Source: Bryobacterales bacterium (GTDB taxonomy: Bacteria > Acidobacteriota > Terriglobia > Bryobacterales > UBA6623). From it: a stretch of 59,585 nucleotides of DNA. The notes under the pieces were generated by a model. That model had not been told where the DNA came from, did no database searches, and saw only the letters and a list, made by a program, of their open reading frames with translations. The DNA is taken from assembly GCA_028819255.1 (NCBI GenBank), contig JAPPMB010000031.1, forward strand, positions 1 to 59,585, read 5' to 3'. Within the stretch, counting starts at the first letter, position 1. Each line of letters starts with the position of its first letter. Shown piece after piece: positions 8,752-19,741 of the stretch. The position numbers were made by a program, and so were the translations under genes.

Positions 8752-9594
8752 ATGCTGGAATCGCGGATCGACGCGCTGTTCGAGCGCAACCCGGAGGCCT
8801 ATTCGCACCAGGACCTCGAGACGTTCCGCGAGTTCAAGGAGGGCCTGAACACCGGCAGAGTGAGAGCCGCAGAGCCGGACCCGTTGTCCTCCGCGCACGG
8901 CTGGCGGGTCAACGCCTGGGTGAAGCGCGGAATCCTCCTTGGCTTCCGCATGGGCAAGAGCGTGGACATGTCCGACTCCGGCAGCCGTTTCCGGTTCATC
9001 GACAAGTCCACCTACCCGCCTCGGGACGTGACGGTCAGGGAGAGCGTCCGCGTGGTGCCGGGCGGGTCCAGCCTCCGGGACGGCTGCTACGTCGGGCGAA
9101 GCGTGACCTGCATGCCGCCGATGTACATCAATGTCGGAGCCTACGTGGACGACGGCTCGATGGTCGACTCGCACGCCCTCGTGGGAAGCTGCGCGCAGGT
9201 CGGCAAGAACTGCCATCTGAGTGCAGCCGCGCAGATCGGCGGCGTCCTCGAGCCGGTCGGGGCCCTGCCCGTCATCATCGAGGACAACGTTCTCGTCGGC
9301 GGAAACTCAGGAGTTTACGAAGGTACGATCGTAAGGCGATCGGCCGTTCTCGGAGCGGGCACCGTGCTGACGCGCTCGACCCCGGTCTACGACATCGTCC
9401 GGAACACGGTGCATCGGGCCCGGGGGGATGCTCCGCTCGTCATCCCGGAGGGGGCGGTGGTTGTGCCCGGTTCGCGCCCGATCTCGCACGGGCCGGGCAG
9501 GGACATGGGGCTCTCGCTGTACGCGCCCGTCATCGTCAAGTACAGAGACGAGAAGACGGAATCCCGGGTCGAGCTGGAATCACTGCTGCGCTAG
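8752..9594 (+). CDS. dapD: Tetrahydrodipicolinate N-succinyltransferase
   Basis: About 280 residues (E. coli DapD has 274). It transfers succinyl from succinyl-CoA to tetrahydrodipicolinate in the succinylase branch of lysine and meso-diaminopimelate synthesis. The left-handed beta-helix hexapeptide repeats run through about residues 100-230, including [19 protein letters not shown] and [12 protein letters not shown]. An N-terminal helical domain contains the conserved [15 protein letters not shown]. An alternative ATG at 8728 would add eight residues; I prefer 8752 because the family begins here and a -10-like TACGAT ends 7 nt upstream, suggesting a leaderless start. It is followed by otsA after 33 bp and is divergent from the kinase pair. 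Confidence 0.92.
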   Translation: MLESRIDALFERNPEAYSHQDLETFREFKEGLNTGRVRAAEPDPLSSAHGWRVNAWVKRGILLGFRMGKSVDMSDSGSRFRFIDKSTYPPRDVTVRESVRVVPGGSSLRDGCYVGRSVTCMPPMYINVGAYVDDGSMVDSHALVGSCAQVGKNCHLSAAAQIGGVLEPVGALPVIIEDNVLVGGNSGVYEGTIVRRSAVLGAGTVLTRSTPVYDIVRNTVHRARGDAPLVIPEGAVVVPGSRPISHGPGRDMGLSLYAPVIVKYRDEKTESRVELESLLR

Positions 9595-9627
9595 GTCCGG
9601 GCGATACCACACAAGAAGACTTCCGCG

Positions 9628-11127
9628 ATGGATACGGCCCGGCCAGTCCCCGCGAGCACCCGGGCGGAACTCGGCGAACTGGCGAGGCAACGGATCGGGG
9701 ACCGCCTCTTCGTGAGCGTTTCGAACCGCGAGCCGTTCGTTCACTCGCGCGGACCCGACGGAACGATCCAGGTCCGCGCGGCCGTCGGCGGCCTCACGCT
9801 CGCGCTGAATTCGGCCATGGAAGCGGTCGGCGGGGTCTGGGTGGCGCACGGATCTGGGGACGCGGACAGGGAGTCGTCCGACGCGCAGGGCCGCGTCCGT
9901 GTGCCTCCCGGCCGGCCGGCCTACGACCTGCAGCGCGTGTGGCTGACGGAAGACGAGAACGACGGCTACTACAACGGCTTCGCCAATCAGGCGTTGTGGC
10001 CCCTCTGCCACAACGCCTACGTCAAGCCTATCTTCCGGGAGGCCCATTGGCGGGCGTACCGCGAGGTGAACGCAAGGTTCGCCGGCGCGGTCGAGCGGGT
10101 CATCGGCGGCCGCGACGCCATCGTCTTCATCCAGGACTACCACTTCGCCCTGCTGCCCTCGCTCCTGCGGAGGCGCTGCCCGAATGCGGCCTTCCTCCAC
10201 TTCTGGCACATCCCCTGGCCGCTTCCCGACATCCTGAGGATCTGCCCGTGGCACGCCGAGATCCTCGACGGCATCCTGGGCAACGACGTCCTCGGGTTCC
10301 ACACGCCGCACTACGCGGCGCGCTTTCGCGATGCCGCAAGTGCGCTGCCCGGGTGGAGGTGCGTCGGGGCATGCGGGCTCGAGCGGGAAGGGAGGGCCGT
10401 GCGTGCCGGGGCCTTTCCGATCTCCATCGATTTCGACGGCATCTCCGCCGCAGCGGCAAGCGCGGAATGCGATGCGGCGGTGGAGCGGCTGCGCGACCGC
10501 TATGGACTGGCCGGCAAGTTCGTGGTGCTGGGTCTGGACCGCATCGACTACACGAAGGGGGTGCTCGAGCGTCTGGCCGCCGTCGACAGCCTGCTCGCCA
10601 GCCATCCGGACCTGCGCGGCAAGCTGGTCTTTTTGAACGCCGGTGCGCCGAGCCGGACCGCGATTCCTGCGTACAGGGAGCTGCATTCCGTCATGGACCT
10701 AGCGACCGCGCGTCTGAACGCCCGTCACGGGACTGCCGTGTCGGCCCCCGCCGTCTCGATCAAGGAGCATCTGCACTTCAGCGAGGTGCTGGCACTGTAT
10801 CGGCTTGCGGACGTATGCGTTGTCAGCTCCCTGGAGGACGGGATGAACCTGGTGGCAAAGGAGTTCCTCGCGGCGCGCAACGATGAGCGTGGACGCCTGC
10901 TCCTGAGCGAATTCACAGGGGCCGCGTGGGAGCTGCCCGGTGCCGAGTGCTTCAATCCGTTCGACACGGACCATCTGGCCGACCGGCTGTACGCCCTGCG
11001 GGAGTCCGGGGATGCCGGGCAGGCCGAGACGATGCGAAGCCTGCGCGGACATGTTCGCGCGCACAACATCTACGCCTGGATCGGCAGCATCCTCGATGCA
11101 GTTCCACCCCGTCGGCGCGGAAGATGA
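9628..11127 (+). CDS. otsA: Trehalose-6-phosphate synthase, GT20
   Basis: A 499-residue GT-B glycosyltransferase of family 20, which makes trehalose 6-phosphate from a nucleotide-glucose and glucose 6-phosphate. Visible blocks are SNREPF (about 32), the acceptor-side FIQDYHFALLP (about 168-178), FWHIPWPLPDI, GLDRIDYTKGVLERL (about 305-320) and DGMNLVAKEF (about 405-415). The FWHIPWP form, rather than the enterobacterial FLHTPFP, recalls archaeal and some bacterial relatives, including glucosylglycerol-phosphate synthases, so the acceptor is not certain. The last codons overlap otsB by 4 bp, which supports the trehalose assignment. Confidence 0.87.
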   Translation: MDTARPVPASTRAELGELARQRIGDRLFVSVSNREPFVHSRGPDGTIQVRAAVGGLTLALNSAMEAVGGVWVAHGSGDADRESSDAQGRVRVPPGRPAYDLQRVWLTEDENDGYYNGFANQALWPLCHNAYVKPIFREAHWRAYREVNARFAGAVERVIGGRDAIVFIQDYHFALLPSLLRRRCPNAAFLHFWHIPWPLPDILRICPWHAEILDGILGNDVLGFHTPHYAARFRDAASALPGWRCVGACGLEREGRAVRAGAFPISIDFDGISAAAASAECDAAVERLRDRYGLAGKFVVLGLDRIDYTKGVLERLAAVDSLLASHPDLRGKLVFLNAGAPSRTAIPAYRELHSVMDLATARLNARHGTAVSAPAVSIKEHLHFSEVLALYRLADVCVVSSLEDGMNLVAKEFLAARNDERGRLLLSEFTGAAWELPGAECFNPFDTDHLADRLYALRESGDAGQAETMRSLRGHVRAHNIYAWIGSILDAVPPRRRGR

Positions 11128-11897
11128 CAGACCTGCTGGCCGACTGGAAGGCGGTGTCCGCCCGTCTGCGGTCCGCCCGGCGACTGCTTCTGATGCTCGA
11201 TTTCGATGGGACTCTCGCACCGATCGTGCCGCACCCGTCCGACGCGCGCGTTCCGGCAGCCACGCTTGCGACGCTGGGTGCGCTCAGGGACTGCCCCGGG
11301 GTGGCGATGGCCGTGGTCAGCGGCAGGGGGGCCCGGGACGTGCGGGGCCTTCTCGGTCTGCGCGGCATCGACTACTTCGGGAGCCACGGCAGGGAGCGCA
11401 TCAGGCCGTGGAGCGAGACGGTCGAGGCCGACCGCCGCGGACGCGACGCGATCCGGGAAGTGTGCGGGCGGCTCTTGGCCGGCCTGTCGGACGTAACAGG
11501 GTTCGAGATCGAGGACAAGGGCGTGTCGGCGGCTGCCCATTACCGCAACGCGCGACCTGGAGACAGGGCGAGGATCGAGCGGACAGTGCTGCAAGCCGTC
11601 GCGGCCGTTCCGTCCCTGAGAGTGTCGCGGGGCAAGATGGTCTACGACATCACCCCTGCCGACGGAGTCGACAAGGGCTCTGCGGCAGCGACACTGGTCC
11701 GCGAGACCGGCGGCCTCCCCGTGTACTTCGGAGACGACACCACGGACGAGAGCGCCTTCGGGGCGCTCGGCGAAGAGGCCGTCACAGTGTTTGTCGGACC
11801 GTCGGGGATCCCCTCGCTGGCGCGCTACCGGGTCTCCGGCCCGCCTGAGGTCGGTGAGGCGCTTGCCCGCATCTTGGACGCGGCGAGTCCGCGTTAG
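11124..11897 (+). CDS. otsB: Trehalose-6-phosphate phosphatase
   Basis: A 257-residue HAD-superfamily phosphatase that converts trehalose 6-phosphate to trehalose, a compatible solute and stress protectant. Motif I is LMLDFDGTLAP (about residues 23-33), VVSGR follows (about 68), and the late metal-binding block is YFGDDTTDESAF (about 196-207). The ATG at 11124 overlaps the otsA TGA in the classic ATGA arrangement, so the two are translationally coupled. The proteins are separate rather than fused. Confidence 0.93.
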   Translation: MTDLLADWKAVSARLRSARRLLLMLDFDGTLAPIVPHPSDARVPAATLATLGALRDCPGVAMAVVSGRGARDVRGLLGLRGIDYFGSHGRERIRPWSETVEADRRGRDAIREVCGRLLAGLSDVTGFEIEDKGVSAAAHYRNARPGDRARIERTVLQAVAAVPSLRVSRGKMVYDITPADGVDKGSAAATLVRETGGLPVYFGDDTTDESAFGALGEEAVTVFVGPSGIPSLARYRVSGPPEVGEALARILDAASPR

Positions 11898-12066
11898 CGG
11901 GTGGCGAGCCGCCCCGGATTCCGGCGCCGGCGCCGTGCGTGCCGAAGCCCGGGCGGATCTTTCCGTGCTTGCGGTTCAGGCGGCCGGGCCGGGAATATGA
12001 TGTCCTGGGCGGTACGCCCGATCGCGACGGAGACAGAGGGCCCGTCGTTGTCTTCGGGCCTTGGCG

Positions 12067-12921
12067 ATGGCGCGGAACTGGTCGGACAGGGAGATCGCCG
12101 CCGTCGTCGCGGCCTACTTTCGGATGCTCGACACCGAGCTGGAGGGGCGCCGCTACAACAAGAGCTAGGCCAACCGGAAACTGCGGGAACAGATCGATCG
12201 AACCGGAGGTTCCGTTGAATTCAAGCACGCGAACATCAGTGCCGTCCTGAGTTCGCTCGGCCTGCCCTACATCAACGGATACAAGCCGAGGCGGCACTTT
12301 CAGGTGGCGCTGTACGAGGCTGTCGAGGACCGCCTCAGGGCGGACCGCAAACTCCACGAACGCTTGGCCGGGGCGAATCTTACGGCGGACCAGAGGGTGC
12401 CCGGGAGCCCCACGCACCCGCCGCCGCTGATCGAATACGCGCCGCCGCCCGTATCGCCGCCGCCGGAGACGCGGGAAGAGATCCGCAGGGTAATCCGTCG
12501 GTTCGGACATCCGGCGGAGCGGGACGCCCGCAATCGCAGCCTGGGGCGGGCGGGCGAGGCCTACGTGCTGGCAGCCGAGCAGGAGCGTCTGCGCAGCCTG
12601 GGACTCGACGACCTAGCCAGCCAGGTCCGATGGGTCGCAGACCTCGACGGCGACGGTTTCGGCTACGACATTCGGTCGTTCGTGGGCGCTGGCGACCGTC
12701 CGGACCAGGAGCGATGGCTGGAGGTCAAGACGACGACAGGCCCCATGTCCACGCCGTTCTTCATCACCAGGAAGGAGCTCGAGGTGTCCCGGGAGCATGC
12801 TTGCCCCTTCAGGCTCGTCAGGCTGTTCGACTTCCAGCGGCGAAAGGCCGCCTTCCGTCTCGCCCCTCCCTTGGAGAAGCAGGTAAGGCTCGATCCATTG
12901 GTCTACCGGGCGTCCTTCTGA
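12067..12921 (+). pseudogene. DUF3883-domain protein interrupted by one in-frame TAG
   Basis: Read through a single TAG at 12166-12168, this is a 284-codon protein. The start is MARNWSDREIAAVVA, and the stop falls at codon 34 inside the segment YNKS-stop-ANRKLREQ. After it the frame continues without a break: FKHANISAVLSSLGLPYING, a Pro-rich linker (about residues 118-135), then a DUF3883 domain (about 160-284) with RWLEVKTTTG, the conserved EVK core of this nuclease-like fold. From memory, relatives have Glu at the stop position, so GAG to TAG would be a single base change. The first ATG after the stop is 12304, which would lose the N-terminal domain. It lies 169 bp downstream of otsB with a TATGAT at about 11996. 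Decayed gene, sequencing error or readthrough cannot be separated here. Confidence 0.75.
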
Positions 12922-13024
12922 GCAGCGCGACACGGAAGAAAACCGGAATTAGAGCGAGTTTGATACGATGGGAGCGGTACTTGCCGCGCAGTATCCGTCC
13001 GTGAAACAAAGCCTAGCTGCCCAT

Positions 13025-13030
13025 AGGAGG
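13025..13030 (+). promoter_or_regulatory. Shine-Dalgarno AGGAGG setting the clpX start
   Basis: A perfect AGGAGG lies 5 nt before GTG 13036, 2 nt before TTG 13033 and 14 nt before ATG 13045. The spacing favours the GTG. Confidence 0.6.
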
Positions 13031-13035
13031 CCTTG

Positions 13036-14334
<1,299 letters not shown>

Positions 14335-14353
14335 TCACGCCTGCCACCCCTGT

Positions 14354-14371
14354 CCCGCGCCCGTGCGCGGG
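14354..14371 (+). terminator. GC-rich hairpin between clpX and lon
   Basis: CCCGCGC at 14354-14360 and GCGCGGG at 14365-14371 form a 7-bp stem with a CCGT loop, 20 nt after the clpX stop. No T-run follows, so it is not a classic intrinsic terminator. It may pause or attenuate, or only stabilise the 3' end. Confidence 0.3.
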
Positions 14372-14390
14372 GCCTGCTGCAATCGCATCG

Positions 14391-14396
14391 TAGAAT
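14391..14396 (+). promoter_or_regulatory. -10-like hexamer TAGAAT before lon
   Basis: TAGAAT (5 of 6 to TATAAT) ends 6 nt before the lon ATG, the spacing of a leaderless transcript. No -35 element is recognisable. Confidence 0.38.
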
Positions 14397-14402
14397 AAGG
14401 CT

Positions 14403-16823
14403 ATGCCTCAGTCGTCCGGCGCCCGGTCCAGCCTACGGATACCGATGATGCCCATCCGGGATGTCGTGATCTTTCCGCACATGATGTCGCCGTTCGTGGT
14501 CGGCCGCGCTGCGAGCGTGAGGGCGCTGGAGGCTGCGCTCGCCCACGACAAGAAGATCTTCCTTGCCACGCAGCACGACGCCTCGAACGACGAGCCGAGG
14601 CCCGACGAGGTCTACCAGATCGGCACCATCGTCAGCATCGTCCAAAGCCTGAAGCTTCCCGACGGCAACGTCAAGGTCCTCGTCGAGGGTCTCCAGCGCG
14701 CCAAGCTCCGCAAGGTGCAGATCGAGCACGAGTACATGCACGCAACGGTCGAGACGTTCCACCATGCCCCGCTGGCGCACCCGGAGCTGGAGCCGCTGAC
14801 CACGCGTGTGACGAGCCTCTTCGAGCAGTACGTAAAGCAGAGCCAGAGCCTGAACTACGAGACCATGATTGCCGCCGTGCGGGTCGAGGAGCCCAGCAAG
14901 CTGGCCGACACGATTTCCGCAAACCTCCAGATCACTGTTCCGGAAAAGCAGGATCTGCTGGAGATCTTCGATCCCGTCGCGCGTCTGACCCGGATCGCGG
15001 AGCTGCTGGACATCGAGATCGAGAAGCTGGCGGTCGACAGGAAGATTCAAGGCCGGGTCAAGAAGCAGATGGAGAAGGCCCAGAAGGAGTACTACCTCAA
15101 CGAGAAGATCAAGGCGATCCAGAAGGAGCTGGGGAGGGGCGAGAGGTCCGAATTCGACAAGCTCCGGCAGCGGATCAAGGATTCGGGAATGACGAAGGAC
15201 GCCCTGAAAAAGGCGCTCAATGAGGTCCGGAAGCTGGAGGGCATGCCCCAGATGTCCGCCGAGGCCACGGTCTCGAACAACTACATCGACTGGTTGCTCG
15301 CGGTGCCTTGGAAGGCCAAGACACGCGAGATCCGTAATCTCCAGAAGGCCGAGAAGGTGCTCGACGCGGACCACTACGGACTGGAGAAGGTCAAGGAGCG
15401 CATTCTCGAGTTCCTCGCGGTGCGTCGCCTCGTCACCCGTCCGCAGGGCTCCATCCTGTGCTTCGTCGGCCCTCCGGGGGTCGGCAAGACCTCCCTGGGC
15501 CAGTCGATCGCCAGAGCGACGGGGCGAAAGTTCGTGCGGCTCTCGCTCGGCGGTGTGCGGGACGAGGCCGAGATTCGCGGGCACCGGCGCACCTACATCG
15601 GCGCTCTTCCAGGCCAGATCATCCAGATGATGAAGAAGGCCGGAGCCAGGAACCCGGTGTTCATGCTGGACGAGATCGACAAGATGTCCACGGACTTCCG
15701 GGGGGACCCGTCAGCGGCGCTCATGGAGGTTCTCGACCCCGAGCAGAACTCGGCGTTCCAGGACCACTACCTTGACGTCGAGTTCGATCTCAGCCAGGTG
15801 TTCTTCATCGCGACGGCCAACGTCCTGCATACGCTTCCCGCGCCCTTGCTGGACCGGATGGAGGTGATCCGCATCAGCGGCTACACCGAGGACGAGAAGA
15901 CCGAGATCGCCAAGCAGTACCTGGTGGGCAAGCAGATCGCGAAGGTCGGGCTCAAGAAGGACAAGACCCTCGAGTTCCAGGAGGACGCGATCCGCCTGAT
16001 CATCGAGCAGTACACGCGCGAGGCGGGAGTCCGCAACCTCGAGCGGGAGATCGGCAACATCTGCCGCAAGGTGGCCCTCAAGGTCGTGCGGAACCAGAAC
16101 GGCAGGAAGAAGGACGCACCGAAGACCACGGTCACGGCGGAAACTGTGCCCGACTACCTGAAGGTCCCCAAGTTCCGGGATCCGGGCACGGACCTCAGGA
16201 GCGAGGTCGGCGCGGCGGTGGGCCTGGCCTGGACGGAGCTCGGGGGGACTCTGCTGAGCATCGAGGCCACGCTGATGGACGGCCAGGGCAAGCTCACACT
16301 GACGGGAAAGCTCGGCGACGTCATGCAGGAATCGGCCCGGGCTGCGATGAGCTACATTCGGTCCCGGTCGGGGGCGTTCGGGCTGCCCAAGGACTTCTAC
16401 CAGCACCTCGACGTCCACATCCACGTGCCCGAGGGAGCGATCCCGAAGGACGGTCCGTCGGCGGGCATCACCCTCACCACGACACTCGCAAGTGCGCTGA
16501 CCAAGGTCAAGGTTCGCGGGGACATCGCGATGACCGGGGAGGTCACCCTGCGGGGAAGGGTGCTCGCGATCGGCGGACTCAAGGAGAAGCTGCTGGCGGC
16601 CAGCCGCTTCGGAATCAGGGCGGTGATCCTCCCGAAGGAGAACGAGAAGGACCTCCCGGAAGTGCCGGAGAATGTCCGCTCCTGCCTGGAGCTGCACTTC
16701 GTGGACAACATGGACGACGTCCTCGCCCTGGCCCTGGAGCAGCCGATCGACGGGCTTGCCAAGCATCCGTTCACGTCCGGCGGCGTGGAGGTGCTGCGGC
16801 CCGAGGAGCGGGCCGCGAACTGA
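14403..16823 (+). CDS. lon: Lon protease, LonA type
   Basis: An 806-residue ATP-dependent serine protease that degrades damaged and regulatory proteins. The N-terminal LAN domain starts at [15 protein letters not shown] (about 14-28). A coiled-coil middle region holds [17 protein letters not shown] (about 228-244). The AAA module has the Walker [14 protein letters not shown] (about 356-368) and Walker [11 protein letters not shown] (about 419). The protease domain (about 600-790) has the catalytic Ser in [10 protein letters not shown] (about 681-690) and the catalytic Lys in the [17 protein letters not shown] region (about 720-736). It has no membrane segments, so it is LonA rather than LonB. 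It lies downstream of clpX and 24 bp before engB. Confidence 0.97.
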   Translation: MPQSSGARSSLRIPMMPIRDVVIFPHMMSPFVVGRAASVRALEAALAHDKKIFLATQHDASNDEPRPDEVYQIGTIVSIVQSLKLPDGNVKVLVEGLQRAKLRKVQIEHEYMHATVETFHHAPLAHPELEPLTTRVTSLFEQYVKQSQSLNYETMIAAVRVEEPSKLADTISANLQITVPEKQDLLEIFDPVARLTRIAELLDIEIEKLAVDRKIQGRVKKQMEKAQKEYYLNEKIKAIQKELGRGERSEFDKLRQRIKDSGMTKDALKKALNEVRKLEGMPQMSAEATVSNNYIDWLLAVPWKAKTREIRNLQKAEKVLDADHYGLEKVKERILEFLAVRRLVTRPQGSILCFVGPPGVGKTSLGQSIARATGRKFVRLSLGGVRDEAEIRGHRRTYIGALPGQIIQMMKKAGARNPVFMLDEIDKMSTDFRGDPSAALMEVLDPEQNSAFQDHYLDVEFDLSQVFFIATANVLHTLPAPLLDRMEVIRISGYTEDEKTEIAKQYLVGKQIAKVGLKKDKTLEFQEDAIRLIIEQYTREAGVRNLEREIGNICRKVALKVVRNQNGRKKDAPKTTVTAETVPDYLKVPKFRDPGTDLRSEVGAAVGLAWTELGGTLLSIEATLMDGQGKLTLTGKLGDVMQESARAAMSYIRSRSGAFGLPKDFYQHLDVHIHVPEGAIPKDGPSAGITLTTTLASALTKVKVRGDIAMTGEVTLRGRVLAIGGLKEKLLAASRFGIRAVILPKENEKDLPEVPENVRSCLELHFVDNMDDVLALALEQPIDGLAKHPFTSGGVEVLRPEERAAN

Positions 16824-16847
16824 CCCCCGCGCGTCCGGCGTGGCGAG

Positions 16848-17450
16848 ATGTCGGTCAACTTCGTTGTCAGCGCCCACGGCCCGGACCAGTTTCCGAGGGA
16901 CAGGCTGCCCGAAGTGGCCTTCGTGGGCCGGAGCAATGTCGGCAAGTCCAGCCTGCTCAATGCCCTGCTGGTGGGCTTCGCCCGACGGGGGAGGGGGCGG
17001 CAAGGCGCCGGCCGCAAGGAGCTTGCAAGGACAAGCCAGACGCCCGGACGCACCCGGGCGATCAATTTCTTTCGCATCGGCCACCGGGCCTATTTCGCGG
17101 ATTTGCCGGGCTACGGCTACGCAAGGGTCTCCCGTGTGGAACAGCAGCGCTGGAAGAGGCTGGCGGAGTCCTATCTCGTCTCGCGGGAGCCTCTCAGGCT
17201 GGTCGTCCTGATTGTCGACATCCGGCACGGCCCGACCGCGCAGGACCGGCAGATGAAGGACTGGCTCGAAGCCGCCGGGCAGGCATACTGTGTGGCGGCC
17301 ACCAAATCGGATAAGCTAAAGCGGGTAGCGCGCTTGCGCTCCATGCGCTCCATCGAGGAGACGTTCGCCCCCCCCATTTCGTTATCCGCAGTGTCAGGGG
17401 AAGGCGTAAAGCAGCTCTGGCGGGCCATTGACACAGCGCTCGCCGCGTAA
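16848..17450 (+). CDS. engB: Ribosome-biogenesis GTPase EngB/YihA/YsxC
   Basis: A 200-residue TRAFAC GTPase needed for large-subunit assembly. G1 is GRSNVGKSS (about residues 26-34), the switch region ARTSQTPGRTRAINFF (about 60-75), G3 DLPGYGYA (about 86-93), and G4 TKSD (about 150). The insertion between G1 and switch I is slightly long and Gly/Arg-rich (RRGRGRQGAG). The ATG at 16848 lies 24 bp after the lon stop, and the lon-engB order is a common arrangement. rho starts 42 bp after its end, so lon-engB-rho may be one transcription unit. Confidence 0.95.
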   Translation: MSVNFVVSAHGPDQFPRDRLPEVAFVGRSNVGKSSLLNALLVGFARRGRGRQGAGRKELARTSQTPGRTRAINFFRIGHRAYFADLPGYGYARVSRVEQQRWKRLAESYLVSREPLRLVVLIVDIRHGPTAQDRQMKDWLEAAGQAYCVAATKSDKLKRVARLRSMRSIEETFAPPISLSAVSGEGVKQLWRAIDTALAA

Positions 17451-17492
17451 ATCCTGACGCCCGCGCGGTGCGTCGCACCAGCGAGGTCAACT

Positions 17493-19223
17493 ATGCCTTC
17501 CGACACCATTGAAACCAAGGAAAGGGCCCAGGCTCCGAGCCAAGCCGGCCCCCCTCCCAAGGAGGCTTCCAAACGGGAGGACAGTGCGAAGCCGCGCCCT
17601 CGTCGGTTCCGCAGTCGCGGCGACTCCTCGGACGGCAAGTCTCCCTCCGGTCGCGCACGGTCCAAGCCGGCGCCCGAGGCCAGGTCCGGCGGGGGCGCCG
17701 AGACTCCGGCCCCCCGACCGCGCCGTCGCAGCCGGTTTCGAGATGCCGCCGGACCGGACCCGTCCCACGGGGACGGCCGGCCGCGCGGAAGCAAAGCAAG
17801 CGCAGGCGAGAGCGAGCCGAGAGAGCGGCGCGCCAGACGGCCGCGTCGCAAGGCCCGCGGGCGCCGCGACAGGGGCCGGCGTCGCCCGAGGGACTACGAC
17901 CGTCGCAAGGAGATTGACGAGGAGGCCGAGTACCAGGCCGCGCTGGAGGCCATGGCCAAGGCCGGCACCAAGCCCCTGAACCTGGCCTCGCTAAAGGAAC
18001 TCACCATCACCGAGCTTCACGCAAAGGCGGCCGAGCTCGGTATCGAGACGGTGGCGGGACTGCGGAAGCAGGAACTGGTGTTCGGCATCCTGCAGGCCCA
18101 GTCTGGCGGGGGAGGCCTGATTCAGACGCAGGGTGTCGTGGAAGTCATGCAGGACGGCTATGGCTTCCTGCGCTCTGCGGAATACAACTACCTTTCCGGA
18201 CCAGACGACATCTACGTCTCCCCGGCCCAGATCCGCAGGTGCAACCTGCGCCAGGGCGACACCGTCGCCGGGCACGTGCGACCACCGCGGGAGGGCGAGC
18301 GGTACTACTCTCTCGTCAAGGTCCAAGCCGTCAACTTGGAGCCGCCTGAAGTTGCGAAGAACAAGATCCTGTTCGACAACCTGACGCCTCTCTATCCCGA
18401 TGCGCGCTTCCGGCTGGAGACCAGCAGGCAGAACCTCAGCGGCAGGGTCATGGATCTGCTGGTGCCGATCGGCAAAGGCCAGCGCGGCCTCATAGTTTCG
18501 CCTCCGCGCACGGGAAAGACCATGCTGCTGCAGGCGATCGCGAACTCGATCACGACCAACCAGCCGGAGGTCTTCCTCATCGTGCTGCTGATCGACGAGC
18601 GGCCCGAGGAGGTGACGGACATGAAGCGGTCGGTGCGCGGCGAGGTGATCAGCTCGACCTTTGACGAGCCCGCGGCGCGCCATGTGCACATCGCGGAGAT
18701 GGTCATCGAGAAGGCCAAGCGGCTCGTCGAGCACAAGCGCGACGTCGTGATTCTGCTGGACTCCATCACGCGCCTGGCACGGGCATACAACACCATCGCG
18801 CCTCCTTCCGGCAAGGTGCTCTCCGGCGGCGTGGACTCGAATGCCTTGCAGCGCCCGAAGCGCTTCTTCGGGGCGGCCCGCAACATCGAGGAGGGCGGCT
18901 CGCTGACGATTGTGGCCACGGCGCTTGTCGAGACCGGCAGCCGGATGGACGAGGTGATCTTCGAGGAATTCAAGGGCACCGGGAACATGGAGACGCACCT
19001 TGACCGGAAGCTGGTCGAGAAGCGGATCTTCCCGTCCATCGACACGAATCGCAGCGGCACGCGCAAGGAGGAACTGCTGCTGCCGCCTGAGACCCTGAGC
19101 AAGGTGTGGGTCCTGCGAAGGGTCCTCAGCGGGATGGCGACGGTTGATGCGGCCGAACTGCTACTTGGCCGGATGGCGAAGACACGCAGCAACAGCGAGT
19201 TCCTGAGGTCAATGACGGCCTGA
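17493..19223 (+). CDS. rho: Transcription termination factor Rho with long basic N-terminal extension
   Basis: 576 residues against about 420 in E. coli. Residues 1-145 are a low-complexity Arg/Lys/Pro/Gly/Ser tail with no fold expected. The Rho N domain (about 160-200, [18 protein letters not shown]) and the RNA-binding cold-shock-like domain (about 210-285, [13 protein letters not shown]) follow. The RecA-like ATPase has [14 protein letters not shown] (about 335-348), the Walker [17 protein letters not shown] (about 415-430) and the Q-loop [22 protein letters not shown]. Rho is a hexameric RNA translocase that ends transcription. Extended basic N-termini occur in other high-GC phyla and can bind RNA or phase-separate. 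A degraded copy of the last 437 bp of this gene lies at about 23386-23812. Confidence 0.96.
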   Translation: MPSDTIETKERAQAPSQAGPPPKEASKREDSAKPRPRRFRSRGDSSDGKSPSGRARSKPAPEARSGGGAETPAPRPRRRSRFRDAAGPDPSHGDGRPRGSKASAGESEPRERRARRPRRKARGRRDRGRRRPRDYDRRKEIDEEAEYQAALEAMAKAGTKPLNLASLKELTITELHAKAAELGIETVAGLRKQELVFGILQAQSGGGGLIQTQGVVEVMQDGYGFLRSAEYNYLSGPDDIYVSPAQIRRCNLRQGDTVAGHVRPPREGERYYSLVKVQAVNLEPPEVAKNKILFDNLTPLYPDARFRLETSRQNLSGRVMDLLVPIGKGQRGLIVSPPRTGKTMLLQAIANSITTNQPEVFLIVLLIDERPEEVTDMKRSVRGEVISSTFDEPAARHVHIAEMVIEKAKRLVEHKRDVVILLDSITRLARAYNTIAPPSGKVLSGGVDSNALQRPKRFFGAARNIEEGGSLTIVATALVETGSRMDEVIFEEFKGTGNMETHLDRKLVEKRIFPSIDTNRSGTRKEELLLPPETLSKVWVLRRVLSGMATVDAAELLLGRMAKTRSNSEFLRSMTA

Positions 19224-19741
19224 AGCGGCGGATGCGGGCCGCCTTTGCCCAGTCGTCCGAGATCAGGACTCGCTCACGGAGACCGCCTTGGGCGGCCTCG
19301 CGCTCCCGGAACGAAGATTCGGCGCTTTCCGGATTCCGGTCCGGAAAGCGGGCGGGACTGCGATCGCGCCCACCGGGAGCGAGACTGGCCAAGCGAGATC
19401 CCGGCGCTGCCCTTGACGCAGCGCCTCCACCTTCCGGACGGACGACCGGTGCACCGCGATTTCGCACAGGCGACCGCCGCTTGGAGTGGACCGCTGCCTT
19501 GTTGATCCTCCCGTCCGGCCCGCGACTGACGAGGGCCGTTCCGGCGGCCTTCCTGCCGCGGTGGACTAGTGCCGGCTCCAGTAACAGGAGCGACCGCACG
19601 GTTCGCCTGACTGCCGCGGAGACTTCGGGGTGCGGGGCCGGCAGATGGCGCCGGCCACAGCCGTTGAGGGGCGTGCCCGGGACCCGTTGTCGGCGGGCAG
19701 CCGAGGCAGCGGCGTCGCTGGGGTCCCGCTCGCAGGAGGGT
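19224..19741. other. 518-bp gap between rho and the TonB receptor; first ~75 bp repeated at 23.8 kb
   Basis: No convincing gene. The first ~75 bp after the rho stop align without gaps, at roughly 60-70% by eye, to the DNA just after the degenerate rho copy (about 23813-23886). The two stretches share ATCAGG and GGGCGGC anchors at equal spacing. So the repeated block includes non-coding sequence downstream of rho. Both flanking genes converge on the gap (rho forward, receptor reverse), yet no hairpin plus T-tract terminator is visible. Confidence 0.6.
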
